Shown one piece after another: positions 10,084 through 19,421 of a stretch of DNA of 35,375 bases (positions are counted from its first letter, which is position 1; each line of letters starts with the position of its first letter). A model generated the notes under the pieces. That model was not told the origin of the DNA, searched no databases, and was given only the letters and a program-made list of their open reading frames with translations. The translations under genes and the position numbers were made by a program. Origin of the DNA: Tabrizicola caldifontis (GTDB lineage: Bacteria; Pseudomonadota; Alphaproteobacteria; Rhodobacterales; Rhodobacteraceae); NCBI RefSeq assembly GCF_004762095.1, contig NZ_SIJH01000020.1, forward strand, positions 1 to 35,375, read 5' to 3'.

Positions 10084-11906
10084 CCCGCAGACCCAACCGC
10101 ACCCGCCCCAAGGCTTCGCCGGAAAAGGCATCTCACCTTCCCGCGGTAATCCCGCCGGACCCGCAGCCCGTGCGCACCGAACCGGACCAGCACCGCCACG
10201 CAGCCCTTGACCGGGGCGTGATGGCCAGCATCGCACCCATGACGGCGGGGCTTTCGCCGCATGCCATGATCGATGCCTGGGCTGACTGGGCCATGCACCT
10301 GATGCGCGCGCCGGGCCGACAGCTGGAACTTGCGGAAAGGGCCGGGACAAACTGGCTGAAGCTGGCGCGGTTCGCCATGTCGGGGATGCTGGGGCAGACA
10401 CAGGAAAAGCCCTTCCTTCCGGGGCCCCACGATACGCGATGGCTGCATGAAGGCTGGGACAGGAAACCCTATGCGCTCTGGCAGCAGGGATTTCTGGGCG
10501 TGCAGGACTGGTGGCATGCCGCCACCGCACCGCTGCCTGGTCTCAGGCGGCAGAACGCCGAACGCGCGGGCTTCATGATCCGCCAGATGCTGGACACGGT
10601 CTCGCCCGCGAACTTTCCGCTCGGCAATCCCGAAATCATCGAGAAAACCATTAAGAGCGGGGGCCGCAACCTTCTGGAAGGTGCAGCGCATTTCATCGAC
10701 GACGCCTTCCATGTCCTTGCACAGGAGCATCGGCCGGTCCCTGACGAATTCGCCCTGGGCAAGCGTCTGGCCACCACCCCCGGTGCGGTGGTGTTCCGCA
10801 ATGACCTGATGGAACTGATACAGTATTCCCCCACGACCGAAACCGTACGGGCAGAGCCGGTGCTGATCGTCCCGGCCTGGATCATGAAATACTACATCCT
10901 CGACCTGTCACCGGAAAATTCCTTCATTCGCTGGCTGGTCAGTCAGGGATACACGGTCTTCTGCATCTCGTGGTGCAACCCGACGGCCGAACAGGCGGAT
11001 CTGTCGCTGGAAGACTATAGGCGACAGGGGATCATGCAGGCGCTTTCGGTGATCAACAGCATCGTTCCGGGGCAGAAGGTCCATGCCAACGGCTATTGCC
11101 TTGGCGGCACGCTGCTGGCCATCGCAGCGGCCACCATGGCGCGGGATGGCGACGACCGGCTGGCCTCGGTCACGCTTCTGGCCGCGCAGGTCGATTTCGC
11201 GGAAGCCGGAGAGCTTCTGCTGTTCCTCGACGAAAGCCAGGTTGCGTTCCTGGAAGACATGATGTGGTCGCAGGGCTACCTCGACCGGCCGCAGATGTCG
11301 GGCGCCTTCGCAGCCATCCGGTCAGAAGACCTGATCTGGTCGCGCGCGGTGCGCCGCTATTGGCTTGGCGAACCCGATCTGCCAACAGACATCGGTGTCT
11401 GGGTCAACGACACGACCCGGATGCCCGCACGGATGCATTCGGAATACCTGCGCGGGATCTTTCTGGAAAACCGCATCTCGGCCGGAAGGTTTGCCGTCGA
11501 GGGCAAGGTGATCGCCCTGAAGGACATCGACGTGCCGATGCTCGTCGTGGGAACCGAAACCGACCATATCGCCCCGTGGAAATCGGTCTACAAGACTGCG
11601 CTCTTCACCGATTGCGACCTGACCTTCGTTCTGACCAAGGGCGGCCACAACGGCGGCATCCTGTCTGAGCCCGGCCACAGGGGACGGCACTACCGGATCG
11701 GCCACCGACCGGCCGGCGGGCGCTACATGGGCCCTGACGCATGGCTGGAGCTTCACGATCCGAAGCCCGGCTCTTGGTGGCCGGAATGGGCGGCATGGCT
11801 GGACGCACATTCAGGCGAGATGGTGCCGCCGCCAGAAACCGGTGCTGCCGGGGTGGGCCTGCCCGTCCTTGCACAGGCGCCGGGCAGCTATGTCCTGCAA
11901 AGCTGA
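10080..11906 (+). CDS. phaC: Class I poly(3-hydroxyalkanoate) synthase PhaC
   Basis: This 608-residue enzyme polymerises 3-hydroxyacyl-CoA into PHB-type storage polyester at granule surfaces. The lipase-like box with nucleophile Cys is GYCLGGTLL (Cys near residue 340). The catalytic Asp lies in GTETDHIAPW (about 495) and the His in TKGGHNGG (about 522). The N-terminal PhaC domain includes LIQYSPTTETVRAEPVLIVPAW and the Trp-rich SWCNPT segment. The length fits class I synthases working without PhaE or PhaR. The first ~50 residues are Pro/Arg-rich and low in similarity, so a later start such as MASIAPMTAG (about residue 48) is possible. The start ATG overlaps the ftsH stop as ATGA. No phaA, phaB, phasin or regulator is nearby. 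Confidence 0.93.
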
Positions 11907-11950
11907 GCTGGCGGCGCGTCAGCGGTTTCCGGCTGCCGCGCCGATCGCCG

Positions 11951-12412
11951 TCAGGCCCCCAAGACAGGATGCATCGGCGAGATGGCGGGTTCGATCCGCT
12001 GTCCGGTCTGCGCATCGAAAAGATGCACCTGCCTGGATGCGGCCTTGGCCGCCCGACCGAGGCCGCCGTCGCCGCCACCCCGGAGCCTCGCGTCAGACCC
12101 TCGGCACCCCCGCGACTTTCAGCGCATGGCCGATGTCTTCCCCCACCGCCACGTGTGGATGAGGGCGTGGCCATGGAATACCATGGCGCAGCCGCGTTCG
12201 CGCGGTTCGAGGTGGTTCACCACCTGCCCCGCGATGGCGATCTCGCCCGCCATGACCTCTTCCAGCCCGGCAATCAGGTGCAGGAGCGCGGACTCGCCGC
12301 TTCCCGAGGGGCCGAGGGTGACGACGGGCTTGCCATTGCGGCTGGCGATACCTGCCAGCCCAAACCGGTCGCCATCCAGCACCAGTGCCTCTACCAAATG
12401 CTGAAGGTCAAG
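11951..12412 (-). pseudogene. Remnant of a UgpC/MalK-type sugar ABC transporter ATPase
   Basis: Minus-strand pieces match this family in the correct order. At about 12119-12412 a frame holds [20 protein letters not shown] then [16 protein letters not shown] and [14 protein letters not shown]. This is the Walker A region, with the essential Lys changed to Glu (GPSGSGES for GPSGSGKS). A +1 shift gives [19 protein letters not shown] (12097-12154), matching the usual helix after the Q-loop. The signature motif, Walker B and the rest of the core are missing. A last piece, QVHLFDAQTGQRI (about 12010-12050), resembles the family C-terminus. The gene is dead by frameshift, deletion and active-site change. 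No transporter permease is nearby. The remaining sequence between 11907 and 12593 is featureless. Confidence 0.7.
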
Positions 12413-12593
12413 ATCGCGTGGGGTCCAATGCAGCCAGTCGCAGTGGGCAGGAAGACCCGCACGGTCCGGCGCTGCGCCAGGACCGGCAAGGACGGTCGTG
12501 GAATTCCTTCCGCAGATGATGGGTCCGGAGGAAATCTGGCCAGGGCCTGTGATGCCCGGATGGGCCTCAGGCTACATTTCGACGACGGGCAGC

Positions 12594-13316
12594 CTAGTCG
12601 GCCAGATGGATCGAAACGCGCCGGTTCTGGCGTCCCTTGTTCTCGATCTTGCCAATCGTCACGCGCCCGATTTCGGCCGTGCTGGCGACATGGGTGCCAC
12701 CGCAGGGTTGCAGATCGATCTGGTCCACGCCTGCGCCGATGCGGATCAGCCGCACGCGGCCCTGTCCCATCGGCGGGCGGACCGACATGGTCTTGACCAG
12801 CCCGGGGTTTGCCTCCAGCTTCTCGTCCGTGATCCAGTCCTCGGTCACGGGCAGGTCGCGGGCGATCAGGCTGTTCATTACGCCCTCGATCACTGACGGA
12901 TCTCCGGGCGGATCAGGCATGTCGAAGTCCAGCCGCCCGCGGTCGGCGCCGATCTGCCCTCCGGTCACCGGAAGGGGGATCACCACCGACAGAAGGTGAA
13001 GGGCAGTATGGACACGCATGTGGCGATGGCGGCGGGTCCAGTCCAGCAGCATCCGCACCGGCGCGCCGATGGGCGGCATCGGCATGGCCTCGGCCGGAAC
13101 CAGGACCACGCGGCCACCCTCGGCCCTCAGCGTGGTCGCAATTGTCATCCGGCCTCCGTCCCAGTCCAGCACGCCGCTGTCACCGGGCTGGCCGCCGCCC
13201 GTCGGGTAGAAGACCGACCGGTCCACCACAAGACCGCCCTCGGGCGTATGATCCACAATCCGGGCATCGGCGGCTTGCAGATAGGGGTCGGTGCGAAACA
13301 GAAGTTCGGTCGTCAT
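12594..13316 (-). CDS. alaX: AlaX-type alanyl-tRNA editing protein
   Basis: This 240-residue stand-alone editing domain, related to the C-terminal editing part of AlaRS, hydrolyses Ser-tRNA(Ala) or Gly-tRNA(Ala). The zinc-binding motifs are present: HTALHLL (HxxxH, about residues 103-107) and CGGTH (about 205-209). The early segment FYPTGGGQPGDSG is the conserved substrate-facing loop. The length fits the medium AlaX-M class. The start ATG overlaps the stop of the MscS gene (ATGA), so it is the last gene of the cysK-mscS-alaX unit. Which mischarged tRNA it prefers cannot be read from the sequence. Confidence 0.9.
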   Translation of the reverse strand: MTTELLFRTDPYLQAADARIVDHTPEGGLVVDRSVFYPTGGGQPGDSGVLDWDGGRMTIATTLRAEGGRVVLVPAEAMPMPPIGAPVRMLLDWTRRHRHMRVHTALHLLSVVIPLPVTGGQIGADRGRLDFDMPDPPGDPSVIEGVMNSLIARDLPVTEDWITDEKLEANPGLVKTMSVRPPMGQGRVRLIRIGAGVDQIDLQPCGGTHVASTAEIGRVTIGKIENKGRQNRRVSIHLAD

Positions 13317-15763
13317 CCGCTGTCGTCCTTGGGCGGCTCGGGGGGCATCCTGGGCGCTTCTGCCTGCGGCTCGGGCAGGACGGGCGCAGAGGGCTTGCCG
13401 GGCGGCGTCTCGCCACGCAGCACCATGAGCGCCTGCGTGATCTCGTCGATGTTGCGCAGCGACACGTCGGTCTGGGCGAAGGGAATCTCGATACCCTCCT
13501 GCGCAAAGCGTTCGACGATCTGATGGTTGATCTCGCTGCGCACCGACAGCGAAAAGTTCACGTCGCGCAGGATAAGCCGGATCTCGAACTGGATCGCATC
13601 GGTGCCAAAGCCCATCAGCACCACCATGGGCGGCGGGTTCAGCACGGCCAGCGGCTGCGCTTCGGCAATCTCTCGCAGGATGCGTTCGACCTTGCGGGTA
13701 TCGGACCCGAAGGCCACACCCACCGGCACGATCAGCCGCCCCGACAGGTTGAAGCGCGTCCAGTTCGTAACCTGCCCGGTGATCAGGTCGGCGTTCGGCA
13801 CGATCACGTCATTGCGGTCGAAGGTTTCAATCCGCGTGGATCGCACACTGATCGCCCGCACCCGCCCCTGGACGCCGCCAACCTCGATCCAGTCGCCTTC
13901 ACTTACCGGACGCTCGACCAGCAGGATGATGCCCGAGATGAAATTCGACACGATCTGCTGCAGACCGAAACCGATACCGACCGACAGGGCACCCGCAACG
14001 ATGGCCAGGCCCGACAGGTCGATCCCGGCCGAGTTGATCGCGATCAGCGCCGACAGGAAGATGCCGACATAGCCGACGCCCGCGACCAGAGCAGTCTGGC
14101 CGCCGGAATCCATGCTGGTCTTGGGCAGGATCGTGGTGCGCAACGCGCCCTGGAACAGCCGTGTCAGCATGTAGCCGATCAGGAAGATCGCGGCGAAGAT
14201 CATGAAGTCTGTAGGCGATATCCGCGTATCACCCAGTTGGAATCCTTCGGTGAACCGGGTCCATAGCTCGGTCAGGTCAGAAAACCGTGCGCCCCAGATC
14301 AGCGCAAAGACTGGCAGCGAGGCAAGCGACATCACGAAGCCTGCCAGAACAGGCACCAGCGCGTCGCTTGCCTGTTCGTCTGCCTTCACGATCAGCGCCC
14401 ATACATCGCCGATCAGACGCTGCAATATGAAGAGAAGAGCCACCAGCGCCAGCGAGAGCATCGCCGGATAGATCATCGCTGTCGCAGCCTGCACATAGCC
14501 GAATCCCGCAAGCACAGGCCCGACCAGGCCGATGACGGTCAGCCCTCGGGCGAACAGCAGCAGAAGGCGCAGCACATAGCTGCGCTCGTCGACATCCCTC
14601 GCCTGTCTGAGCAGGCGCCCCATCCGTATCAGGATCAATCCGCCTGCGACCAGGATCGGGAAGGACATCACCGCCGTCGTCGCATCGGAATAGGCCTGAG
14701 CATCCATCGCGGCCGAACGAAGCATTTCGGCCGCCAGGGTCAGGCCCATAAGCACTGCCAGGAACCGTCCCTCGGCCCGGTTTTCCGGCGGCATCGGCAG
14801 AACCGCACCCTCGCCCTGCACCCGGGGAAAGGCACGCGCCCCCAGCCAGGCCGCCCCGAAGACGACGAACCCCATGACCGGCAGGGCCTGCGTGATGGAC
14901 AGGCCGATCTCTCCAAGAAGGTTGCTGGCAACCAGCGCCCGGGACAGGGCAATCGTCCCCAGAGTGGGCAGGATGATCTCGCCCAGCGAAGCCAGCAGGG
15001 ACCAGACCTTGCGGCCGCGCACCGAAGCACCGGCCTGCAGGTGTTCGGCAAAGCGTTCGACCCAGCGGCGAACATAGACCACCAGGGCCGCGGCCACGAT
15101 CAGCAGAACAAGGATCAGCGGCAGATTGTCGTAAAGATGCGCCCGTGCCTCGCGATCAGCCCAGGCTGTCGCGACCTCGTCCCATAGTCGAAGAAGCGTG
15201 TCAGACAGGCCGATCGCCGCCTCGGGCCAGATGCCCGGGTTCACCGGAGAGGGCCAGAGCTGCAACAGCTGGTCGGCCTGGCGATCGCGCAGGATGCGGT
15301 CAATCTCGCGGATCAGGCCGTCCGCGCGGCGGTAGGCTTCTTCCGCCGCGATCCCCGGGGCCTGGGCCTTGACCAGCTGCGCGGCCAGTTCCTGCCGGCG
15401 GCGAGAAATCTCGTCCGCCTCGGTCTCGCCCTCGGCTGGTGCCGGGCCCAGCGCGGCGATCTGCTCGCGCAAGGTGGCGATGCGTGAGGAATTGGCGTTC
15501 TGTGCCGTCAGCAGGGCCGAGCGCCACTTGGCCAGCTGGCCGCGGATTTCCTCCAGCCTTTGGTCCGAGGTGCGGCGTTCGGCAATCTCGGCCTCGGCCC
15601 TGGCGGCGGTGCGTTCCCAATCGTCATAATTCAGGTCTGTACCGTCCAGCGCCGTCTCGACCCCGGTAATGGGGATCGCGCTGGGAGAGGTCTGCGCCAG
15701 CACCGCCCCGACGGGCAGGATGAGTGCCAGCGCCAGGAAAAGCGCCTGAAGGGCCTGCCTCAT
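13313..15763 (-). CDS. Large MscS-family mechanosensitive channel with DUF3772 domain
   Basis: An 816-residue inner-membrane protein. It begins with a signal peptide (LALILPVGAVLAQT) and a periplasmic, coiled-coil-rich DUF3772-type region to about residue 190 (RTAARAEAEIAERR and similar). Roughly ten membrane segments follow. The MscS pore and beta domain lies at about 550-750: GLAIVAGALSVGIGFGLQQI for the pore helix, ILLVERPVSEGDWIEVGG and RSTRIETFDRNDVIVPNADL after it. The tail is Pro-rich. It resembles MscK/YbiO-size channels, which release solutes on osmotic downshift. It overlaps cysK upstream and alaX downstream by ATGA. A link to cysteine metabolism is not obvious, so the coupling may be only positional. 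Confidence 0.88.
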   Translation of the reverse strand: MRQALQALFLALALILPVGAVLAQTSPSAIPITGVETALDGTDLNYDDWERTAARAEAEIAERRTSDQRLEEIRGQLAKWRSALLTAQNANSSRIATLREQIAALGPAPAEGETEADEISRRRQELAAQLVKAQAPGIAAEEAYRRADGLIREIDRILRDRQADQLLQLWPSPVNPGIWPEAAIGLSDTLLRLWDEVATAWADREARAHLYDNLPLILVLLIVAAALVVYVRRWVERFAEHLQAGASVRGRKVWSLLASLGEIILPTLGTIALSRALVASNLLGEIGLSITQALPVMGFVVFGAAWLGARAFPRVQGEGAVLPMPPENRAEGRFLAVLMGLTLAAEMLRSAAMDAQAYSDATTAVMSFPILVAGGLILIRMGRLLRQARDVDERSYVLRLLLLFARGLTVIGLVGPVLAGFGYVQAATAMIYPAMLSLALVALLFILQRLIGDVWALIVKADEQASDALVPVLAGFVMSLASLPVFALIWGARFSDLTELWTRFTEGFQLGDTRISPTDFMIFAAIFLIGYMLTRLFQGALRTTILPKTSMDSGGQTALVAGVGYVGIFLSALIAINSAGIDLSGLAIVAGALSVGIGFGLQQIVSNFISGIILLVERPVSEGDWIEVGGVQGRVRAISVRSTRIETFDRNDVIVPNADLITGQVTNWTRFNLSGRLIVPVGVAFGSDTRKVERILREIAEAQPLAVLNPPPMVVLMGFGTDAIQFEIRLILRDVNFSLSVRSEINHQIVERFAQEGIEIPFAQTDVSLRNIDEITQALMVLRGETPPGKPSAPVLPEPQAEAPRMPPEPPKDDSG

Positions 15764-16794
15764 GCGTCCTCGAACACGGCCGGAAGCGGCCGGGCCGGAC
15801 GATCCAGCCAGCCCGGCACCGGCAGGCCCTTTTCACGCAGGAAGGTCGGATTGTAGATCTTCGACTGGTAGCGGCTGCCATAGTCGCACAGGATGGTGAC
15901 GATGGTCTTGCCAGGTCCCATCTCGCGCGCCATGCGGATTGCACCGGCGATGTTGATGCCCGTGGATCCGCCCATGCACAGACCCTCTTCCATCAGCAGG
16001 TCGAAGATGATCGGCAGCGCCTCGCTGTCGGGGATGCGGTAGCTGAAATCGGGCCTGAACCCTTCAAGGTTTGCAGTGATCCGACCCTGTCCGATGCCTT
16101 CGGTGATCGAGGAACCGGGCGCTTCCAGCTTGCCGGTCGTATAGTAGCTGTGCAGCGCTGCCCCCTCCGGGTCGGCAAGCCCGATCTTCACCCCCTTCGG
16201 CTGCAGGGCGGCGGCCACGCCCGCAAGCGTTCCTCCCGAACCCACGGCGCAGATGAAACCGTCCACCTTGCCGCCGGTCTGTTCCCAGATCTCGGGTCCG
16301 GTTGTCTCGATATGCGCCTGGCGGTTCGCCACGTTATCGAACTGGTTTGCCCAGATCGCGCCGTTGGGCTCGGTCTTGGCCAGGGCCTCGGCCAGCCGGC
16401 CCGAGTAACGGACATAGTTGTTGGGGTTCCGGTAGGGCGCGGCAGGCACCTGCACCAGTTCCGCCCCGGCCAGCCGAAGCATGTCCTTCTTTTCCTGACT
16501 TTGCGTTTCCGGGATCACGATCACCGTGCGGAAGCCCATGCTGGCCCCCACCAGAGCAAGGCCGATCCCGGTATTCCCCGCCGTCCCCTCGACGATCGTG
16601 CCGCCCGGCTTCAGGTGCCCCTTCGCCACTGCATCGCGGATGATGTAAAGCGCCGCCCGGTCCTTGACCGACTGGCCGGGGTTCATGAACTCGGCCTTGC
16701 CCAGGATCGTGCAGCCGGTGATTTCGGAAGCCTTCCTCAGCTTCAGCAGCGGCGTGTTCCCGATCGTGTCGGCCAGATCCTGATGAATGCGCAT
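15760..16794 (-). CDS. cysK: Cysteine synthase A (O-acetylserine sulfhydrylase)
   Basis: A 344-residue PLP enzyme making L-cysteine from O-acetylserine and sulfide. The PLP lysine is in NPGQSVKDRAA (about residue 44). The substrate loop is EGTAGNTGIGLAL (about 69-81), where many homologues have TSGNTG. The phosphate-binding loop is VGSGGT (about 188). The C-terminal CMGGSTGINI segment is also conserved. The start has GGAAGG upstream. Rhodobacter sphaeroides is reported to carry cysK with trgAB at a tellurite-resistance locus; here trgAB lies about 8 kb away on the same strand, separated by other genes. It is the first gene of a coupled three-gene unit. Confidence 0.93.
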   Translation of the reverse strand: MRIHQDLADTIGNTPLLKLRKASEITGCTILGKAEFMNPGQSVKDRAALYIIRDAVAKGHLKPGGTIVEGTAGNTGIGLALVGASMGFRTVIVIPETQSQEKKDMLRLAGAELVQVPAAPYRNPNNYVRYSGRLAEALAKTEPNGAIWANQFDNVANRQAHIETTGPEIWEQTGGKVDGFICAVGSGGTLAGVAAALQPKGVKIGLADPEGAALHSYYTTGKLEAPGSSITEGIGQGRITANLEGFRPDFSYRIPDSEALPIIFDLLMEEGLCMGGSTGINIAGAIRMAREMGPGKTIVTILCDYGSRYQSKIYNPTFLREKGLPVPGWLDRPARPLPAVFEDA

Positions 16795-16845
16795 GTTGGC
16801 GGTCCTTCCTTGGTTTCCAAGGTTTAGGGGCGCCGCCCGGCAAAC

Positions 16846-17562
16846 TCAAGCCGCGGCAGCAGGATCGGCGCCGAAGAAGCGCCTTGCACCCGGCAGAAGG
16901 ACGACGCCCAGGATAAGGATGGACACAAGACACCAGATTGCCGGCGCCTCGTTCGGATTGTCTGTCAGAAGGTTCGCCGCTACCGGCCCGACCAGCGCGT
17001 GAAACAGGGCAAACCGCCAAAGGCCGTAGAACAACGGCATGACAAAGATCGCCAGCACATATGCCGGAAAGCCGAAGTTGGTGCCCAGCCAGCGGTCGGG
17101 GCCGCCGAAGATGTCGCTGTAGGGCAAGGTCCAGGCCAGATGCCAGTTGCCGCTCATGGTGCACAGCACCTCGCCACACAGCGGCTGGCCGGTCGTGCAA
17201 CGGTCAAGACCGGGCCAAGGCACCATCTGGGCCAGCATCAGCACCGAGAACAGCACCGCCAGAGCCAACACCCGGCGTCGTGTGCCGTGGGCGATTCCCG
17301 GGGCAAGCCAAGCCAGCATGAAGGCATTCAGCACGACAGGCTGCAGCACGATGTGCAGCATGGACAGGGCCGTGACCGCCCGGTTCGCCGGTGTTCCGCA
17401 CTGGTCGATCACCAGAAAGCCAGCCAGTTGCAGCCCCTCCATGGCCGCAAAATACAGAAGTGTCAGCGGCACCGCCGCCGGGTCGGCGCGCCGTGCCGTG
17501 AAGGCCGCCGCAGCCACGCCCACGGCCGCCATGCCGGCCGTGACTTCCATGCCCCAGCACAT
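16846..17562 (-). CDS. DUF5765-family multi-pass membrane protein
   Basis: A 238-residue hydrophobic protein of unknown function that I recognise as DUF5765, common in Rhodobacterales. It begins MCWGMEVTAGMAAVG, a near-invariant opening in that family, after a strong GGGGAGGG ribosome site. There are about seven membrane helices. Conserved-looking polar patches are DQCGTPANRAVTALSMLHI in an early loop and GNWHLAWTLPYSD near the middle, with paired cysteines in RCTTGQPLCGEVLC. It stands alone between cysK and the class III aminotransferase, all on the minus strand. The function is unknown. Confidence 0.75.
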   Translation of the reverse strand: MCWGMEVTAGMAAVGVAAAAFTARRADPAAVPLTLLYFAAMEGLQLAGFLVIDQCGTPANRAVTALSMLHIVLQPVVLNAFMLAWLAPGIAHGTRRRVLALAVLFSVLMLAQMVPWPGLDRCTTGQPLCGEVLCTMSGNWHLAWTLPYSDIFGGPDRWLGTNFGFPAYVLAIFVMPLFYGLWRFALFHALVGPVAANLLTDNPNEAPAIWCLVSILILGVVLLPGARRFFGADPAAAA

Positions 17563-17685
17563 CGCGGTGCCCTCCCCTTCGCTACAGCATGACGCGCGAG
17601 GGCGCAGAGTGCAAATCCGCAGTCGCGTTCTTCTTCGGAAACAGGAAACAGGCGAGGAGCGGGCGTCACCGGCGCCGCAGCCTTG

Positions 17686-19080
17686 TCAGGCCGCGACGAA
17701 CATCCCTTCTGCCTTCAGGCTGGCATAGCTTTCGTCCAGGCTTTTCCGCGCCCGCTCGATCAGGATGTCGATCTCGGCAGGGGTGATGACCAGCGGAGGC
17801 GAGATGATCATGCGGTCGCCGACATGGCGCATGATCAGGTCGTTGGCAAAGCAGCGCTCGCGGGTACGGAAGCCCACCGTCCCGGGCTCGGAAGCAAACT
17901 TCGCCCGCTTTTCCTTGTCCGGCGTCAGCGCGATCGAACCCATCAGTCCGACCAGCTTCGCCTCGCCCACCATCGGGTGATCGACCAGGGCTTCCCAGCG
18001 TTCCTTCAGATATGGGTGCGCCACGTCACGGACATGCTCGATGATCTTTTCGTCCTGCATGATGCGCAGGTTTTCCAGCGCGACCGCGCAGGACACCGGA
18101 TGGCCGGAATAGGTGTAACCGTGGAAGAACTCGCCCGCACTACCCACGACATTCGCCACCTCGTCGCAGACGATGCTGCCGCCGATCGGGGCATAGCCCG
18201 AGGACAGGCCCTTGGCGATGGTCATGATGTGCGGCTTGATGTTGAAGGTCTGCGACCCGAACCAGTTGCCGGTGCGCCCGAAGCCGGTGATGACCTCGTC
18301 AGCGATCAGCAGGATGCCATACTTGTCGCAGATGCGCTGGATTTCCGGCCAGTAGGTCTTGGGCGGCACGATCACGCCGCCCGCGCCCTGGATCGGCTCG
18401 CCGATGAAGGCGGCCACGTTGTCGGGCCCGACCTCGAGGATCTTCCGCTCCAGTTCCTGGGCGCGGACATAGCCGAACTCGTCCTCGGTCATGTCGCCGC
18501 CCTCGCCCCACCAGTAGGGCTGGTCGATGTGCTCGATCCCGTCGATCTTGCCGCCATGGGCATGGATCGGCTTCATGCCCCCAAGGCTGCCGCCGCCCAT
18601 GGTCGAGCCGTGATAGCCGTTCCAGCGCGCGATGATGATGCGCCGCCAGGGCTTGCCCATCACATCCCAGTAGCGGCGGACGAGGCGGATGTTGGTGTCG
18701 TTCGCCTCGGACCCCGAGCTGGCGAAGAACACATGGTTCAGATCGCCCGGCGCAAGCTTCGCGATCTCGGCCGCAAGCGCAATCGCCGGCACGTGGGTCG
18801 TCTGGAAGAAGGTGTTGTAATAGGCCAGCTCTTCCATCTGCTTGGCCGCCACGCGGGCCAGTTCCTTGCGCCCGTAGCCGATGTTCACGCACCACAGGCC
18901 CGCCATGCCGTCGATGATGCGGTGGCCCTCGCTGTCGGTCAGCCAGACGCCCTCGCCGCGCGTGATCACCCGCGCGCCCTTTGCCGCCAACCCCGCCTTG
19001 TCGGTGAAGGGATGAAAGTGGTGGGCCGCGTCCAGGCGCTGAAGCTCGGCGGTCGGCAGGTGGTTGGTGATCATGTTCAT
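17686..19080 (-). CDS. Class III PLP aminotransferase (omega-amino acid/polyamine:pyruvate type)
   Basis: A 464-residue fold-type I aminotransferase. PLP-binding motifs are SSGSEANDTNIRL (about 115), WNGYHGST, the Asp of LIADEVITGFGRTG, and the Schiff-base Lys in MTIAKGLSSGYAPIGG (about 285). The sequence is closest in style to putrescine- or omega-amino-acid:pyruvate transaminases, but the donor cannot be settled from motifs. I chose ATG 19080 (MNMITNHLP), preceded by AGAGGG at about 9 bases, over the upstream ATG 19158, which falls among the putative operators. The FCD-type GntR regulator gene is just upstream, and two copies of a TGATCAAAT motif precede this start. It is therefore probably controlled by that regulator. 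Confidence 0.9.
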   Translation of the reverse strand: MNMITNHLPTAELQRLDAAHHFHPFTDKAGLAAKGARVITRGEGVWLTDSEGHRIIDGMAGLWCVNIGYGRKELARVAAKQMEELAYYNTFFQTTHVPAIALAAEIAKLAPGDLNHVFFASSGSEANDTNIRLVRRYWDVMGKPWRRIIIARWNGYHGSTMGGGSLGGMKPIHAHGGKIDGIEHIDQPYWWGEGGDMTEDEFGYVRAQELERKILEVGPDNVAAFIGEPIQGAGGVIVPPKTYWPEIQRICDKYGILLIADEVITGFGRTGNWFGSQTFNIKPHIMTIAKGLSSGYAPIGGSIVCDEVANVVGSAGEFFHGYTYSGHPVSCAVALENLRIMQDEKIIEHVRDVAHPYLKERWEALVDHPMVGEAKLVGLMGSIALTPDKEKRAKFASEPGTVGFRTRERCFANDLIMRHVGDRMIISPPLVITPAEIDILIERARKSLDESYASLKAEGMFVAA

Positions 19081-19131
19081 TACGCGGCCCTCTTGGAATC
19101 GGCAGGGCGCAAGGCCCCGACTTGAATGCAG

Positions 19132-19174
19132 GATATGATCAAATGCGCGGCGCTTCAAGAAATTTGATCAAATT
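19132..19174. promoter_or_regulatory. Putative GntR operators before the class III aminotransferase
   Basis: Two TGATCA-centred sites lie 52-94 bp upstream of the start codon. GATATGATCAAAT is at 19132-19144, and AATTTGATCAAATT, a perfect 14-bp palindrome, is at 19161-19174. The first is identical over 13 bp to a site before the GntR gene (20131-20143). These AT-rich palindromes stand out in a GC-rich background and fit a dimeric winged-helix regulator. Confidence 0.65.
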
Positions 19175-19251
19175 GATCGTGCGCGTTCCGCGCTCCCCTT
19201 TCCTCTCGTCGTCGGGCCTTCGCCCTCCTTCTCGGCCTCGCAGGCATTCTG

Positions 19252-19345
19252 CCCCCGAACCCCCTGAGAATATTTGGAAAAGAGCAAGAACATCTGCTCC
19301 TCTCACAAATACTTCCGGCGGCCCGGGGTGGCACCCCGGCTGCCG
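19252..19345. repeat. Inverted pair of C-rich/ATATTTGG intergenic repeats
   Basis: Bases 19252-19290 read CCCCCGAACCCCCTGAG, then AATATTTGGAAAAGAGCAAG. The adjacent 19291-19345 holds a diverged copy in the opposite orientation: its reverse complement has CACCCCGGG, then GGAAGTATTTGTGAG and AGGAGCAG. Related copies occur at 23108-23150 and 28677-28722. From memory this is an abundant intergenic element in Rhodobacterales, usually near gene ends. Here it lies between the GntR stop and the aminotransferase promoter. It may act as a terminator or RNA-processing site, which is inference. Confidence 0.55.
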
Positions 19346-19421
19346 AGCCGGTTCAGCCGAAGGCTGAGAGGCGAGACAAACGGCTTGCGCCTGCCAATGC
19401 GCCCGCTTTCGCGCCTGCGGT

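Noticed and set aside
17683-19125. 480-codon plus-strand frame opposite the class III aminotransferase
   Set aside because: Shadow of a gene with full PLP motifs on the minus strand.
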